The notes beneath the pieces were generated by a model that had not been told where the DNA came from, searched no databases, and was given only the letters and a program-made list of their open reading frames with translations. A stretch of 64,000 nt of DNA from Planctomycetota bacterium (GTDB taxonomy: Bacteria; Planctomycetota; UBA1135; GCA-002686595), in the NCBI GenBank assembly GCA_028823345.1, contig JAPKBR010000011.1:21445-85444 (forward strand), in the 5' to 3' direction. The position numbers and the translations under genes are program-made. Positions 27,076-35,643 of the stretch are shown piece by piece (position 1 is the first letter of the stretch; every line of letters begins with the position of its first letter).

Positions 27076-27109
27076 GACAAGCGAGGATGCAACAGCATCC
27101 TCGCTTGTC
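27076..27109. terminator. Perfect 15-bp hairpin, likely bidirectional terminator
   Basis: The arms 27076-27090 and 27095-27109 are exact reverse complements around the tetraloop AACA. It lies in the 230-base gap between the convergent MFS and patatin genes, 62 bases after the MFS stop. There is no long T-run on the plus side; on the minus side the hairpin is followed by TCTATTTTAG, a weak U-tract. Position and symmetry support termination in both directions. The remainder of the gap (27110-27243) holds nothing I recognise. Confidence 0.75.
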
Positions 27110-27243
27110 CATGAGCGCAGGGCCTACGGACCCTTCCTGCTCCCCGGGCCTCGACAAGGGGCCCATTACGAGCTTCAAACAACCAGGAGCCCAATTGGGA
27201 CAAACCATCTGGGAATTGTTCCGATTTATTTTTCGTTGCCAGC

Positions 27244-28101
27244 CTAGGCGGGCTGCGCTGGATCGGATTGGGCCGCCTCGGTCACGGCCTGGTGCCCCAA
27301 CCTGATCACCTCATCCACTGCACTGACATCAAACAGCCCATGATTAACAAGCTTGGGTTGCAACAGCAGCGCCGGAGGATTCTGCGCCACGTGCGCTTGG
27401 GTCAGATGATTGCAGACGATTGCCAGGCCCGAGCCAAGGGCATTGGTGAACCCGGGATTGGAAGGAGTGGCGGCACTGGGATCCGGTGGGGGCAAGGGTC
27501 CCGCTCCACGATCCGACTCAATTGCATTCAGGTCCACCGCCACGATGGGCAGATCGGAAAGAGCCCCTGCTGCTTCCAAGGGCAGGGGACAAGCCAGCCC
27601 CCCATCAGCAAGCCATCGTTTGCCCACCAGAATCGGCCTAAAAATCCCCGGGATCGCCGAGGAAGCTCGAATGGCGGTCAAAAGCGAACCGTTTTTGAGC
27701 CACATCTCTGCCCCACTCCCCAGGTCCACCGCCACGGCGGCATAGGGCAGAGCCAAATCCTCGATCAACTGGTCCCCGATAAACTTTTGAACGAAGCGCG
27801 CCATCTTGTCCCCGGTGAACAAACCACCCCGGGGCAAGGACACGTCCAACATGCCCAAGACATCTCGGCGGGAAAGACCGCGCACGGCCTGCTCGTAATC
27901 ATCAAGCCCCCCCGCCGCATAAACGCCCCCCACAACCGAACCAATCGAGCACCCGGCAATTGCCGCAATCTCGATGCCCGCCTCTTCGAGGGCTCGAATC
28001 ACCCCGATGTGCGCAAAGCCTCGCGCAGCCCCTCCGCCTAGGGACAAGACCACGCGATCGCCGAGTTGATTTTTGAGAGGAGAAGGGTTCACCTGGAACA
28101 T
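27244..28101 (-). CDS. Patatin-like phospholipase (RssA/YchK type)
   Basis: 285 residues from the ATG at 28101 (a TTG three codons upstream is open). Patatin-family Ser-Asp dyad hydrolase: oxyanion loop LSLGGGAARGFAHIGV near residue 20, nucleophile elbow AGCSIGSVVGG (Ser about 52), and the catalytic Asp in WLADGGL (about 166). The length and order match bacterial RssA-like proteins, which act as lipases or acyl hydrolases in the cytoplasm or at the inner membrane. No signal peptide. It is convergent with the MFS gene and separated from the upstream thioredoxin-like gene by a strong terminator. Confidence 0.9.
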   Translation of the reverse strand: MFQVNPSPLKNQLGDRVVLSLGGGAARGFAHIGVIRALEEAGIEIAAIAGCSIGSVVGGVYAAGGLDDYEQAVRGLSRRDVLGMLDVSLPRGGLFTGDKMARFVQKFIGDQLIEDLALPYAAVAVDLGSGAEMWLKNGSLLTAIRASSAIPGIFRPILVGKRWLADGGLACPLPLEAAGALSDLPIVAVDLNAIESDRGAGPLPPPDPSAATPSNPGFTNALGSGLAIVCNHLTQAHVAQNPPALLLQPKLVNHGLFDVSAVDEVIRLGHQAVTEAAQSDPAQPA

Positions 28102-28134
28102 TCTATTCAAAATCGGCGGCCCTACGCCGTGCAG

Positions 28135-28177
28135 AAAAAACGCTCGCCCGGGGTGACGTGGGTCACCCCGGGCGAGC
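28135..28177 (-). terminator. Rho-independent terminator of the thioredoxin-like gene
   Basis: A 16-bp perfect GC-rich stem (28142-28157 with 28162-28177) closes a GTGG/CCAC tetraloop. Read on the minus strand it is followed after one base by six T (28140-28135), the classic intrinsic terminator layout. It lies about 90 bases after the stop of the thioredoxin-like gene at 28267 and before the patatin start. Confidence 0.92.
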
Positions 28178-28266
28178 AGTGGTCGGGTGCCCCAAAGAAC
28201 CGTCAGCCCGGGAGGGACGGCCGGCGTGGATCCTGTTGGTGCTCAGATCCTTGTGGGCCCTTCAGC

Positions 28267-29268
28267 CTACTCTGCGGCCCATTCCGCAAGGACTGCGGCG
28301 CGGATGGCCACGCGGGTGCCCTCATGCTTGGAGGCCATCTTGCCAATTCGCTGGCTCAATTTTTCGTCCGGGCCCTCCTCATAGAAAGCGCGCTCCAAAC
28401 GACTCAGGGCCTTGGCGGCGGCGAGCTCGCCCTCCGCCTCTTCAAACTTTTCGGCCAGAGGTTCAAGACGTCCCAGTAGCACATCGTCGCGCTTAGATCC
28501 CTTGACCAAAACCTCGACCAGGTCCAAAGCACGTTGGGGATAGCCATTTTCAAAGAGCCACTCGCTGCGTGCCAATTGACTGGTAAAGGCCCGCTCTAGC
28601 TCTTCCTTTTCTAGGCCCAGGGCCACGGCAACGGCGCCTTCCGCGTCCGCCTCTTCCTTGATCATTGCCGCGCGGGCCTTGGCCCATTGGCCCTTGACGC
28701 GCAACTTGCGCAACTTGGCTGCTTCCTTGGGCAAGCCCTTGGGACCTTTTTTGCTGCGGGCGATGGCCGCATCAATCTCGCTGGTGATCTTGCCATGATC
28801 TCGCATGGGATTCCCCATGGCCACGATCGTGCCGGTCTCATCCAGCAGGGCGTAGTTCGGCAGCCCCTTGGCGCCGGTCATGAATGGACGCTCGCGGGTC
28901 CACATCATTTCGCGCCCGAGCCACTTGTGGCCCGCAGCGAATTTCATGAACTTGGCCTCATCTGCGCCCTGGCACTCCACCAGGATCACGGCGAGGTCGC
29001 TTCCATATTCTTCCTTCAGTTTGACGGTGGCCGGCACGGACCCCCCAACACAGGGGCCTCACCTGGTGCCCCAGAACTCAACCAAAATGGGAGTGCCCCG
29101 CAGGTCCTTGAATGACTTCACGCCGAATGAGTCAGCTGGGGCCTTGGAAAAGGTCGTGTCGATGGTGTCACCGACCTTGACGTTCTCGATCGCGGCATTG
29201 CCGGATCCGAAAGAAAGTGCGGAGCAGGCCAACGCAATGCTGGCGATCCCTAGAGTGAGGTTTTTCAT
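28267..29268 (-). CDS. Exported thioredoxin-fold protein with UGA-encoded selenocysteine (U-G-P-C active site), candidate selenoprotein
   Basis: One reading frame of 333 residues interrupted only by an in-frame TGA at 29061-29059. Signal peptide MKNLTLGIASIALACSALSFG, then a TlpA/AhpC-like start (KVGDTID, KDLRGTPILVEFWGTR). The TGA falls at residue 70, exactly where thioredoxins have the first Cys of CGPC, and is followed by G-P-C and then SVPATVKLKEEYG and the strand LAVILVECQG. Downstream the fold continues (GLPNYALLDETGTIVAMG), then a helical, Lys/Glu/Ala-rich C-terminal domain of about 170 residues with TPR-like helices. Decoded as Sec the active site is U70-G-P-C73. The alternative is a nonsense mutation making two fragments (29268-29059 and 29037-28267), but both halves keep full coding character. 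Likely a periplasmic thiol-disulfide oxidoreductase. Confidence 0.8.
29038..29058 (-). promoter_or_regulatory. Candidate bacterial SECIS stem-loop directly after the UGA codon
   Basis: Bacterial selenocysteine insertion needs a stem-loop immediately 3' of the UGA, inside the coding region. Here the RNA following UGA can pair GGCCCC (29058-29053) with GGGG-U-CC, leaving an eight-base loop UGUGUUGG and a single bulged U. The stem is short but GC-rich and in the right place. Fold is by eye only; loop conservation cannot be judged from one sequence. Confidence 0.4.
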
Positions 29269-29396
29269 GATTCACTGATTGTATAAGACCCCGGCCTAGA
29301 TTGAGCATGTCCGGCTGATTGCCAAAGCTCAGGATTCACCCCAGCCCCAGCCAGGGGGCCTTCAGATTGCCCCCGCCGGCGGTCGATCCTTCACCC

Positions 29397-29753
29397 ATGA
29401 CTCTTCGCCCAGCTCTCCTGACCCTGCCCCTGGCCCTCTGCTGCCTAGGATTCCCCGCGGCCCAAGACCCGGCCGCCCTCGCTGCCTTGGAAAAGACCGT
29501 CGCCCAACAAGCCACTGCCTTGGCCACCACGGAGGCCCGCTTGGCCCACCTCGAACAGTACCTGGCCGCCCAAGCAGTGGCCGAAAGCACGTTTGTCCAG
29601 GCCACCCAAGCGGCGCAGAAGGCTGGTTTTGTGGCGGGCATCAACCCCGCTTCCAGGGAAATCCTGGTGGCGGCCTGGGGCGCCCGAGCCAAAGCCCGCA
29701 GCGAGGGCTTGCCCCAAACAAGCCCCAAGACCGAGAGTGACTCAAGGGACTAG
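29397..29753 (+). CDS. Small exported coiled-coil protein
   Basis: 118 residues from the ATG at 29397, chosen because it begins a signal peptide (LLTLPLALCCLGFPAAQ). The mature part is an Ala/Gln/Leu/Glu heptad-like helix (ALAALEKTVAQQATALATTEARLAHLEQYLAAQAVAE, in two pieces) of about 55 residues, then a short tail (FVAGINPASREILVAAWG). No family recognised. It lies 35 bases upstream of the Xer recombinase, same strand, and is divergent from the thioredoxin-like gene. Confidence 0.6.
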   Translation: MTLRPALLTLPLALCCLGFPAAQDPAALAALEKTVAQQATALATTEARLAHLEQYLAAQAVAESTFVQATQAAQKAGFVAGINPASREILVAAWGARAKARSEGLPQTSPKTESDSRD

Positions 29754-29788
29754 ATCCGGAGCGCTCCAATTGGGATGATCGCAGGTTC

Positions 29789-30703
29789 ATGGACGAATGG
29801 ATCGATCAGTACCTACGCCGACTGAAGAACGCCAAGGGTGTGTCCGAGCACACACTGCGCGCCTACGGCACGGACCTAGCCCTCTTCGCCCAATTCTGTG
29901 AAGAGCGCGGAGTCGAAGTGCCAAGTGACCTAGCCCCTCGGGCCATGCGTGCTTACCTCGGCCGCTTAGAGGACAAGGGTCTCGCGGGCACTTCCGTGCA
30001 ACGCAAACTGTCCGCCGTACGCGGCTTGCTCAAGTGGCTGGTGGAAGAGGGGCAACTGGAAGCCAGCCCCGCCGTGGGCCTGCGCCGCCGACGCACCCCG
30101 CGCAACCTACCCGGCGTTCTTTCCGAGAAAGAAGTGGACGCGCTCCTCGCCGCACCGGACAGCGCCACGCCGATTGGCCGCCGTGACCGAGCTTTGCTTG
30201 AGGTGATTTATTCGGCGGGCACGCGCGCCTCGGAAACCATTGGGCTCGACCAAGAGCACCTCGATCTAAGGAACGGCACCGCCCGGGTGATGGGCAAGGG
30301 AGGCAAGGAACGCTTGGTGGCCCTGGGCAGTCACGCCCTTGCCGCCCTGGCCGCCTACCGGGAAGATCCGGAACGACCCAAGCCCGCGCCCCGGGCCGGC
30401 GGCGCCCTGTTCCTCGGTCCCCGGGGCACACGCCTCACCGTGCGCACCCTTGAGCGCGTGGTGGAGCGCAACCTCGTCACGGCCCACATTCATCGTCGGG
30501 CCACGCCCCACACCCTGCGCCACTCCTTCGCCACCCACCTTTTGGATCGGGGCGCGGATCTACGCAGCGTGCAAGAGATGCTCGGCCACGCCCACTTGGT
30601 CACCACTCAGATCTACACCCACCTGTCCATCGAACGACTGCGCGAGGTGTATGAACTGGCCCACCCCCGGGCGGCAGCGGAATCCAAACCGGCCGAAGCC
30701 TAG
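29789..30703 (+). CDS. xerD: Tyrosine recombinase XerC/XerD
   Basis: 304 residues. Site-specific recombinase resolving chromosome dimers at dif with its partner. N-terminal SAM-like core-binding domain (WIDQYLRRLKNAKGVSEHTL), then the catalytic domain with the full R-K-H-R-H-Y set: R146 (SAGTRASE), K170 (MGKGGKER), H241 and R244 (PHTLRHSFATHLL), H267 (MLGHAHL), Y276 (TTQIYTHLS). The C-terminus (ERLREVYELAHPRA) looks slightly more like XerD than XerC; the assignment between the two is not firm. No integrase-type N-terminal extension, so a housekeeping recombinase rather than a mobile-element integrase. The last four bases overlap the convergent oxidoreductase gene. Confidence 0.88.
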   Translation: MDEWIDQYLRRLKNAKGVSEHTLRAYGTDLALFAQFCEERGVEVPSDLAPRAMRAYLGRLEDKGLAGTSVQRKLSAVRGLLKWLVEEGQLEASPAVGLRRRRTPRNLPGVLSEKEVDALLAAPDSATPIGRRDRALLEVIYSAGTRASETIGLDQEHLDLRNGTARVMGKGGKERLVALGSHALAALAAYREDPERPKPAPRAGGALFLGPRGTRLTVRTLERVVERNLVTAHIHRRATPHTLRHSFATHLLDRGADLRSVQEMLGHAHLVTTQIYTHLSIERLREVYELAHPRAAAESKPAEA

Positions 30704-32010
30704 AACTCCCAACCCTCGCGCACGGGGGTCGACAGGAACTCTTTTGCCGCGGGAACCTTTTCCGCCAAGCTGCCATCCCGGCAACCTATCAGCTTTTTAC
30801 CCGACCGAAAGGCCACGTTGCCTAGCAGCACCGTTTCCGAAAGCGCACCGGAATAGGAAAAATTGCAGGTGGTGGGACCGCCCTCGCGGATCGCCCGGAA
30901 CCACTCTTCGTGGTGCCCAATCGAAGGCGCGATCGTGCGCGCTGGAGGGCTGAACTCCGCGTAGTCTTCTTCTGGCAGCAGCTTGTACCTGCCATAGTCC
31001 GCGCACAAAACGCCCTTCTCTCCCAGGAAGACGCAACCATCGCCCCACTGAACCGGCTGACCGTCGGGGCCCGTGAGCTTGGGCTTGTGGCCCCCATCCC
31101 ACCAGTGCACCCGGACCTCAGCCCGGGATCCGCGAGCCGGATGCTGCCACTGGGCGTGAGTCCAAGAGGGCGTTCCCACCGGATGTACCTCGGGCCCTTC
31201 CGCCTCAGCTGTGTCCGGCAGATCCAAGTCCAAAGCCCAATGCACCAGGTCCAAGTGATGGCAGCCCATGTCCCCCAGGGTCCCGGTGCCATAGTTCCAA
31301 AAGCGGCGCCAATTGGCCCGGTGCAAGCCAGCACTGTAGGGTCGAGCGGGCACAGATCCTTGCCACAGATCCCAGTCGAGACTTTCGGGCACGGGTACTT
31401 CCGCACCAAATCTTCCGCCCGACCAGGATTTGCCACAGACCACGTGCACTTCGCGCACGGCTCCAATCGCTCCTGCGCGAACTAACTCCACCACCCGACG
31501 GTAGTTCTCCCCCGCGTGAATTTGGGTCCCCATCTGGGTCGCCTTTCCGCTGGCGGCGGCCACCTTGCGGACGAACTGCACCTCTTCCACAGTGCGGGCC
31601 AGGGGTTTTTCGCAGTAGACCGCAAGCCCCGCATTCAGGCCGCCGACGGTGGGATGGGCATGGGCGTGATCGGGAGTCGACACCAAGAGCGCGTCCAGGC
31701 CTCCCGCATCGATCAGCTTTCGGTAGTCGGAGTAAACCTTGATCTTGGAGGGATCATGACCGCGGGCCGAGAGAGTCTTTTGCGCCCCGTTGATCTGCTG
31801 GGAATCCACATCGCAGATCGCCACGATTTGCTCCCCGAGAATCCCCGCCAAGTTCCCGGCTCCTTGGCCGCCCACTCCAACGATGGCCACCCGCACTTTT
31901 TCCCGGGATCGACCAAAGCGTAAAAAGGGACCAGCGGCAGGCAGGAGGGCGGCGGATAGGAACGCCCGCCTGGGGAGGCGTGCGGGGGTGTTGGCTTGGG
32001 GTTCGGTCAT
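30700..32010 (-). CDS. Gfo/Idh/MocA-family oxidoreductase with twin-arginine signal
   Basis: 436 residues. N-terminal Tat signal (LPRRAFLSAALLPAAGPFL), then a Rossmann NAD(P)-binding domain (RVAIVGVGGQGAGNLAG, IVAICDVDS) and the family EKP motif in YCEKPLARTVEE. The substrate-binding half includes the motif SLDWDLWQGSVPARPY and GTGTLGDMGCHHLDLVHWAL, typical of the planctomycete exported subfamily with the DWDxWQGP-type block. These enzymes oxidise or reduce sugars or inositols; the substrate is not determinable. It is convergent with the Xer gene (4-base overlap) and divergent from another Gfo/Idh/MocA gene at 32180. Confidence 0.9.
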   Translation of the reverse strand: MTEPQANTPARLPRRAFLSAALLPAAGPFLRFGRSREKVRVAIVGVGGQGAGNLAGILGEQIVAICDVDSQQINGAQKTLSARGHDPSKIKVYSDYRKLIDAGGLDALLVSTPDHAHAHPTVGGLNAGLAVYCEKPLARTVEEVQFVRKVAAASGKATQMGTQIHAGENYRRVVELVRAGAIGAVREVHVVCGKSWSGGRFGAEVPVPESLDWDLWQGSVPARPYSAGLHRANWRRFWNYGTGTLGDMGCHHLDLVHWALDLDLPDTAEAEGPEVHPVGTPSWTHAQWQHPARGSRAEVRVHWWDGGHKPKLTGPDGQPVQWGDGCVFLGEKGVLCADYGRYKLLPEEDYAEFSPPARTIAPSIGHHEEWFRAIREGGPTTCNFSYSGALSETVLLGNVAFRSGKKLIGCRDGSLAEKVPAAKEFLSTPVREGWEF

Positions 32011-32179
32011 GAGAAGCAGAGCAGTGGGTATGCAGCCACCCTAGCAGCCAGCCCCCATGGACAACAGGCCCCATCGACCTGACCCCATGCCCTGGAACAC
32101 GACAAATGCAACCCGACCCTGCCCCTCAGGCGTCCGCTGCGCTACCGTAGCCCCCGCGACCCCAGATCCCCTTCTCCCC

Positions 32180-33235
32180 ATGAGCGAAAACAAACAAGAC
32201 CTCTCCGTCGGTATCGTCGGCCTCGGTGCCGTAGCCGGAGCCCACATTGAAGCCTTTCAGGCCGTCACCGGAGCCAACGTCACCGCCGTAAGTTCCCGAC
32301 GCCCGCAAAACGAAGCAGAGCTCGCTTCCACCTACGGCCAACCCCTGCGGTCCATGGGTTCCTTCCAGGACCTGCTCGACGATCCGGACATCGACACGGT
32401 GGACATCTGCACGCCCCACCACCTGCACACCGAGCAAGCCATCAAGGCCGCCGAAGCGGGCAAGCACTTGATCATCGAAAAGCCCGTCGCCACCAACTGG
32501 GAAGATGCCCTGCGCATCGAGGCAGCGGTCAAGGCGAACGGCGTGCAGGCCATGGTCTGTTTTGAATGCCGCTTCAGCGCTCAGTTTTCCCTCATGCGTT
32601 CCATGCTCGATCAGGGCATGGTGGGCAACTTGCACTATGCAGAGATCGACTACTTCCACGGCATCGGCCCCTGGATCGGTCAGTTCCCCTGGAATGTGAA
32701 GAAGGAAATCGGCACCTCAAGCCTAGCTACCGCCGGCTGCCACGCCCTCGATGCGCTCCTGTTCTTGATGGGCGGAGATGTGGTCGAGGTCACCAGCCTC
32801 AGCACCAAGTCCCAGTCTGAAATCTTTGAGCCCTACGAGTACGACACCACCTGCGTGACCCTGCTGCGATTCAAGGACGGGCGCATTGCCAAGTGTGCTT
32901 CTGCAATCGATTGCCTCCAGCCCTATTACTTCCACGTGCACCTATTGGGCAGCCATGGCTCCATCCTCGACGACCGTTTTTACAGCCACAAACTCGATGG
33001 CCTCAAGCGTTCCAAGTGGTCCAAGCTCGAAACCAGCTTGATCGATTCGGGTGACGTGTCCGACCACCCCTACCAGCCCCAATTTCAGGCTTTTGCCGAC
33101 AGCACCCATGCGGGCAAGTCCATGCCCCGCACCAGCCTCGAAATCGCGATGGTGACCCACCGGGTCATGTTTGCAGCAGATATGTCTGCCGCAGAAGGCC
33201 GCACCGTACGTTTGGACGAGTTACCTTTGAAGTGA
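32180..33235 (+). CDS. Gfo/Idh/MocA-family oxidoreductase, cytoplasmic
   Basis: 351 residues from the ATG at 32180; the open frame to 32057 upstream lacks coding character. Rossmann domain ([18 protein letters not shown]), catalytic-site EKPV in [16 protein letters not shown], and the C-terminal alpha/beta domain with [13 protein letters not shown] and [16 protein letters not shown]. No Tat signal, unlike the other two family members in this window. NAD(P)-dependent sugar or cyclitol dehydrogenase by family. Its 3' part was duplicated: a 76-base relic lies at 35504-35579, showing that this gene and its downstream neighbour were once copied in tandem. Confidence 0.9.
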   Translation: MSENKQDLSVGIVGLGAVAGAHIEAFQAVTGANVTAVSSRRPQNEAELASTYGQPLRSMGSFQDLLDDPDIDTVDICTPHHLHTEQAIKAAEAGKHLIIEKPVATNWEDALRIEAAVKANGVQAMVCFECRFSAQFSLMRSMLDQGMVGNLHYAEIDYFHGIGPWIGQFPWNVKKEIGTSSLATAGCHALDALLFLMGGDVVEVTSLSTKSQSEIFEPYEYDTTCVTLLRFKDGRIAKCASAIDCLQPYYFHVHLLGSHGSILDDRFYSHKLDGLKRSKWSKLETSLIDSGDVSDHPYQPQFQAFADSTHAGKSMPRTSLEIAMVTHRVMFAADMSAAEGRTVRLDELPLK

Positions 33236-33373
33236 CCGTCGGGACCACGAACGGGGTAGCGCAAAAACACTGCCAGAGCGATGGAACCGACCCCCATGGG
33301 CCTCACGGCCAATTGGTGGCATTCCCTCGCGAATTCCATCCATGGGGACTAGGCTGACTGTCTAGGTATTCCC

Positions 33374-35476
33374 ATGAACGCATTCCTTCGCCCACTCGCC
33401 CTCGGACTCATCGCTGGACTCGCCGGCGGTTTCGGGGTCAGTCAACTGCTGCAGCCCTCTTCCCTCACAGATACCAGCGCGCCCATTGTGGCGAGCAACC
33501 GAGGTCTCCCAACAAGCCCAACCCGGGACGGCCCCACCGGCCTCGATGACCTGGACCGCTTCACCAATCCCAATCCAGTGCGTGAGGTCGCCCCGACTGG
33601 GAGTGCATCCCCGGCACCGGTTTCCAATGGTGCCCTGCAGCGCGCCATAGATTCGGTCCAAGTGATCGAAGCTCATTCGGGAACCGGGTGGCTTGAAGTC
33701 CTCGTCGTGGACACCCAGGGGCAACCCCTTGCGGAGGTCGAATTGCGCGTCAAGCCCAGGGGATCCGGAAGCAGCCAGCAAAATGCTCTGGGGGCTGCTG
33801 CACCCAAACGCGAAAGCCTCGACACGGAACTACGCCTGGCAGCGGAGCGCATCGCTCTCAATCGATCCAGCCTGCGCGTGGGGATCACAGGCCCCCTCGG
33901 GCTGCACCGCTTCGAGGGGCTCCCCAATGGATCCTGGTCGATCGGTGCCTATCTTGAGGGCTATGAGATCGACACCAGTTCGCGCAGCAACATCCGAGCC
34001 CGGACCCACAGCCGCGTCCAGTTCGTTGCGGAACAAACCCATGGCTTAGACATCACTGTGATCGATATGGATGGCGCCCCGGTCGAGAAGGCCATGATCT
34101 CGGTCGTCGATGAGGGATCAGACAACTACACTCGAGAATTCGCCTGGACGGCGGGCCAACCCCTGCGCCTGACTGAGGGCGCTTACTATCTACGCGCCCT
34201 TTCCATGGAAGGCCACGACTCCCGCGAGACTTTCCGCTTTGCCCGCTCCGCATCGGACACGGTCTTCCTCGAAGTCCACATGGGCGAGGCCAGCCCCCCC
34301 CTAAGTTTGCACCTCAAGCGTCGCAGAGGCGTCTATGGCCGCATCCTTACGGCAGACGGCAGCCCTGCGCCCAACTACCCCCGGATCCTGAAGGTGCCCC
34401 TTCCTACGGGCCAAGAGCCCGACGCGGCCTTGCTCAAGAACACGCGTGACACGGCGAAAGGCAAGCCGGATGGGACCTACGCCCTCCTGGACATGGACCC
34501 TGGGACCTATATGTTGGGGCTGCAGGTCGATTGGAACACCCCCATTCTGGCGGCCACGGTGGAAATTGGAGAGCTCGCCATCGAGCAAGATCTGCTGTTT
34601 CCGGCACCGGATGCAAAAGACACCCTCATCATCCGGATGTTTGACCCTAAGGGACGCCTGGTCAACGGGGACGCCTTCCAATTAAAAACCCATCAGCTAG
34701 GTGGAAATTCGGGCAGTCGAACTTTCCGTCCCGCGCGAAAAAGCCTCGGGGTCTACCACTACCGCAAGCCTCAAATTCTGTTGGGCGTGCCCGTCCAGGA
34801 CGAAACCTACAGCATCAGAGCAAGACATTCGCGCTATGGTCCAGGGAAGGTTGAATTTGACAAGGCTCAGGCCGAAGTGGAATTGCACTTCCAAGAACCG
34901 GCCACCCTAGAGGTTCTTGTCGCGGGCTATGTGGGCAGCGGCTATGAGGGCCGGCTGGCCCTCTCGGTAACCCCCGAAGCAGGCAGCTCTCAATTCTCTT
35001 TTTACTCCGGCCCGAATAGCAACGGCCAACTGGACGGCAATGGACGGCAAGAGTTCAAGTGGCTCACCGCGGGTGCCTACACCGTCCACCTCTCCATCCA
35101 TTCTGGATCCGACTTTCCCTTTGGTTCCCAGGATGGGTTGGCAACGCTGTCGGTCACCCTAAGGGGCGGAGACAACCGCGCACGAATCGCAATCCCCACA
35201 CTCTACTCCATTGCCATTTATGCCCCCGGGGCAGAGGAGGGCACCAACGCCTCCGCCTTTCCCAACCGAGGGAAGCACGAGACTGTCGGTCCGGACGCCA
35301 ATCTCCTGCACCATCACGACGGCCCCCTCGACTCGGGGGGACGGTTGACCCTGGAGGATGTATTGCCCGGCAATTACAGGATCAAGGTGAAGAACTTCAA
35401 ACCCCAGGCCATCCAAGTCCCGGGTGACTTGGTGACCATGGAGCCGGACGAGCCCCGGACGCCAGAGGACGGCTAA
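33374..35476 (+). CDS. Large membrane-anchored protein with carboxypeptidase-regulatory-like beta domains (paralogue A)
   Basis: 700 residues. One N-terminal membrane segment or signal anchor (LALGLIAGLAGGFGVSQLL) and a disordered Ser/Pro/Thr linker, then repeated beta-sandwich modules with phrases typical of CarboxypepD_reg or SdrD B-like folds: WLEVLVVDTQGQPLAEVEL, FEGLPNGSWSIGAYLEG, LDITVIDMDGAPVEKAMI, DGTYALLDMDPGTYMLGLQ and LEDVLPGNYRIKVKNF. No enzyme motif. It is homologous along its whole length to the protein at 35644-37749. Probably periplasmic-facing and structural or carbohydrate-binding; this is inference. It follows the oxidoreductase gene after 138 bases. Confidence 0.75.
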   Translation: MNAFLRPLALGLIAGLAGGFGVSQLLQPSSLTDTSAPIVASNRGLPTSPTRDGPTGLDDLDRFTNPNPVREVAPTGSASPAPVSNGALQRAIDSVQVIEAHSGTGWLEVLVVDTQGQPLAEVELRVKPRGSGSSQQNALGAAAPKRESLDTELRLAAERIALNRSSLRVGITGPLGLHRFEGLPNGSWSIGAYLEGYEIDTSSRSNIRARTHSRVQFVAEQTHGLDITVIDMDGAPVEKAMISVVDEGSDNYTREFAWTAGQPLRLTEGAYYLRALSMEGHDSRETFRFARSASDTVFLEVHMGEASPPLSLHLKRRRGVYGRILTADGSPAPNYPRILKVPLPTGQEPDAALLKNTRDTAKGKPDGTYALLDMDPGTYMLGLQVDWNTPILAATVEIGELAIEQDLLFPAPDAKDTLIIRMFDPKGRLVNGDAFQLKTHQLGGNSGSRTFRPARKSLGVYHYRKPQILLGVPVQDETYSIRARHSRYGPGKVEFDKAQAEVELHFQEPATLEVLVAGYVGSGYEGRLALSVTPEAGSSQFSFYSGPNSNGQLDGNGRQEFKWLTAGAYTVHLSIHSGSDFPFGSQDGLATLSVTLRGGDNRARIAIPTLYSIAIYAPGAEEGTNASAFPNRGKHETVGPDANLLHHHDGPLDSGGRLTLEDVLPGNYRIKVKNFKPQAIQVPGDLVTMEPDEPRTPEDG

Positions 35477-35503
35477 ATGGGTCGGGCCTTTGTCACAGGC
35501 ATT

Positions 35504-35579
35504 GATGTGGTCGAGGTCACCAGCCTCAGCACCAACTCAAGGCCGCACCGTACGACTTAACAAGTTACCTATAGAATAA
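35504..35579 (+). pseudogene. Relic of a duplicated Gfo/Idh/MocA gene (3' fragments of the 32180-33235 gene)
   Basis: Bases 35504-35535 are identical over 32 positions to 32777-32808 inside the upstream oxidoreductase. Bases 35539-35554 are identical over 16 positions to 33195-33210 at that gene's end. The following 25 bases still translate to RLNKLPIE-stop, against [12 protein letters not shown] in the intact gene. The roughly 390 bases in between were lost, and the junction shifts the frame. This is a direct remnant of a tandem duplication of the oxidoreductase plus 700-residue-protein pair. Confidence 0.9.
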
Positions 35580-35643
35580 AGCAGACTAGCCCATAGCAGC
35601 TACGCACCCCTGCGGCCCGGCTCCCCCGTTAAGAGCTTTCCTG

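Noticed and set aside
28267..29061. Interpretation of the thioredoxin-like locus as a pseudogene with a nonsense mutation
   Set aside because: Both sides keep full coding character, the stop is TGA exactly at the active-site Cys position and a strong terminator is maintained downstream; selenocysteine fits better, although the genome's Sec machinery is not visible here.
29789..30703. Xer-type recombinase as integrase of a mobile element
   Set aside because: Length and C-terminal motif match housekeeping XerC/D; no attachment repeats or cargo genes surround it.
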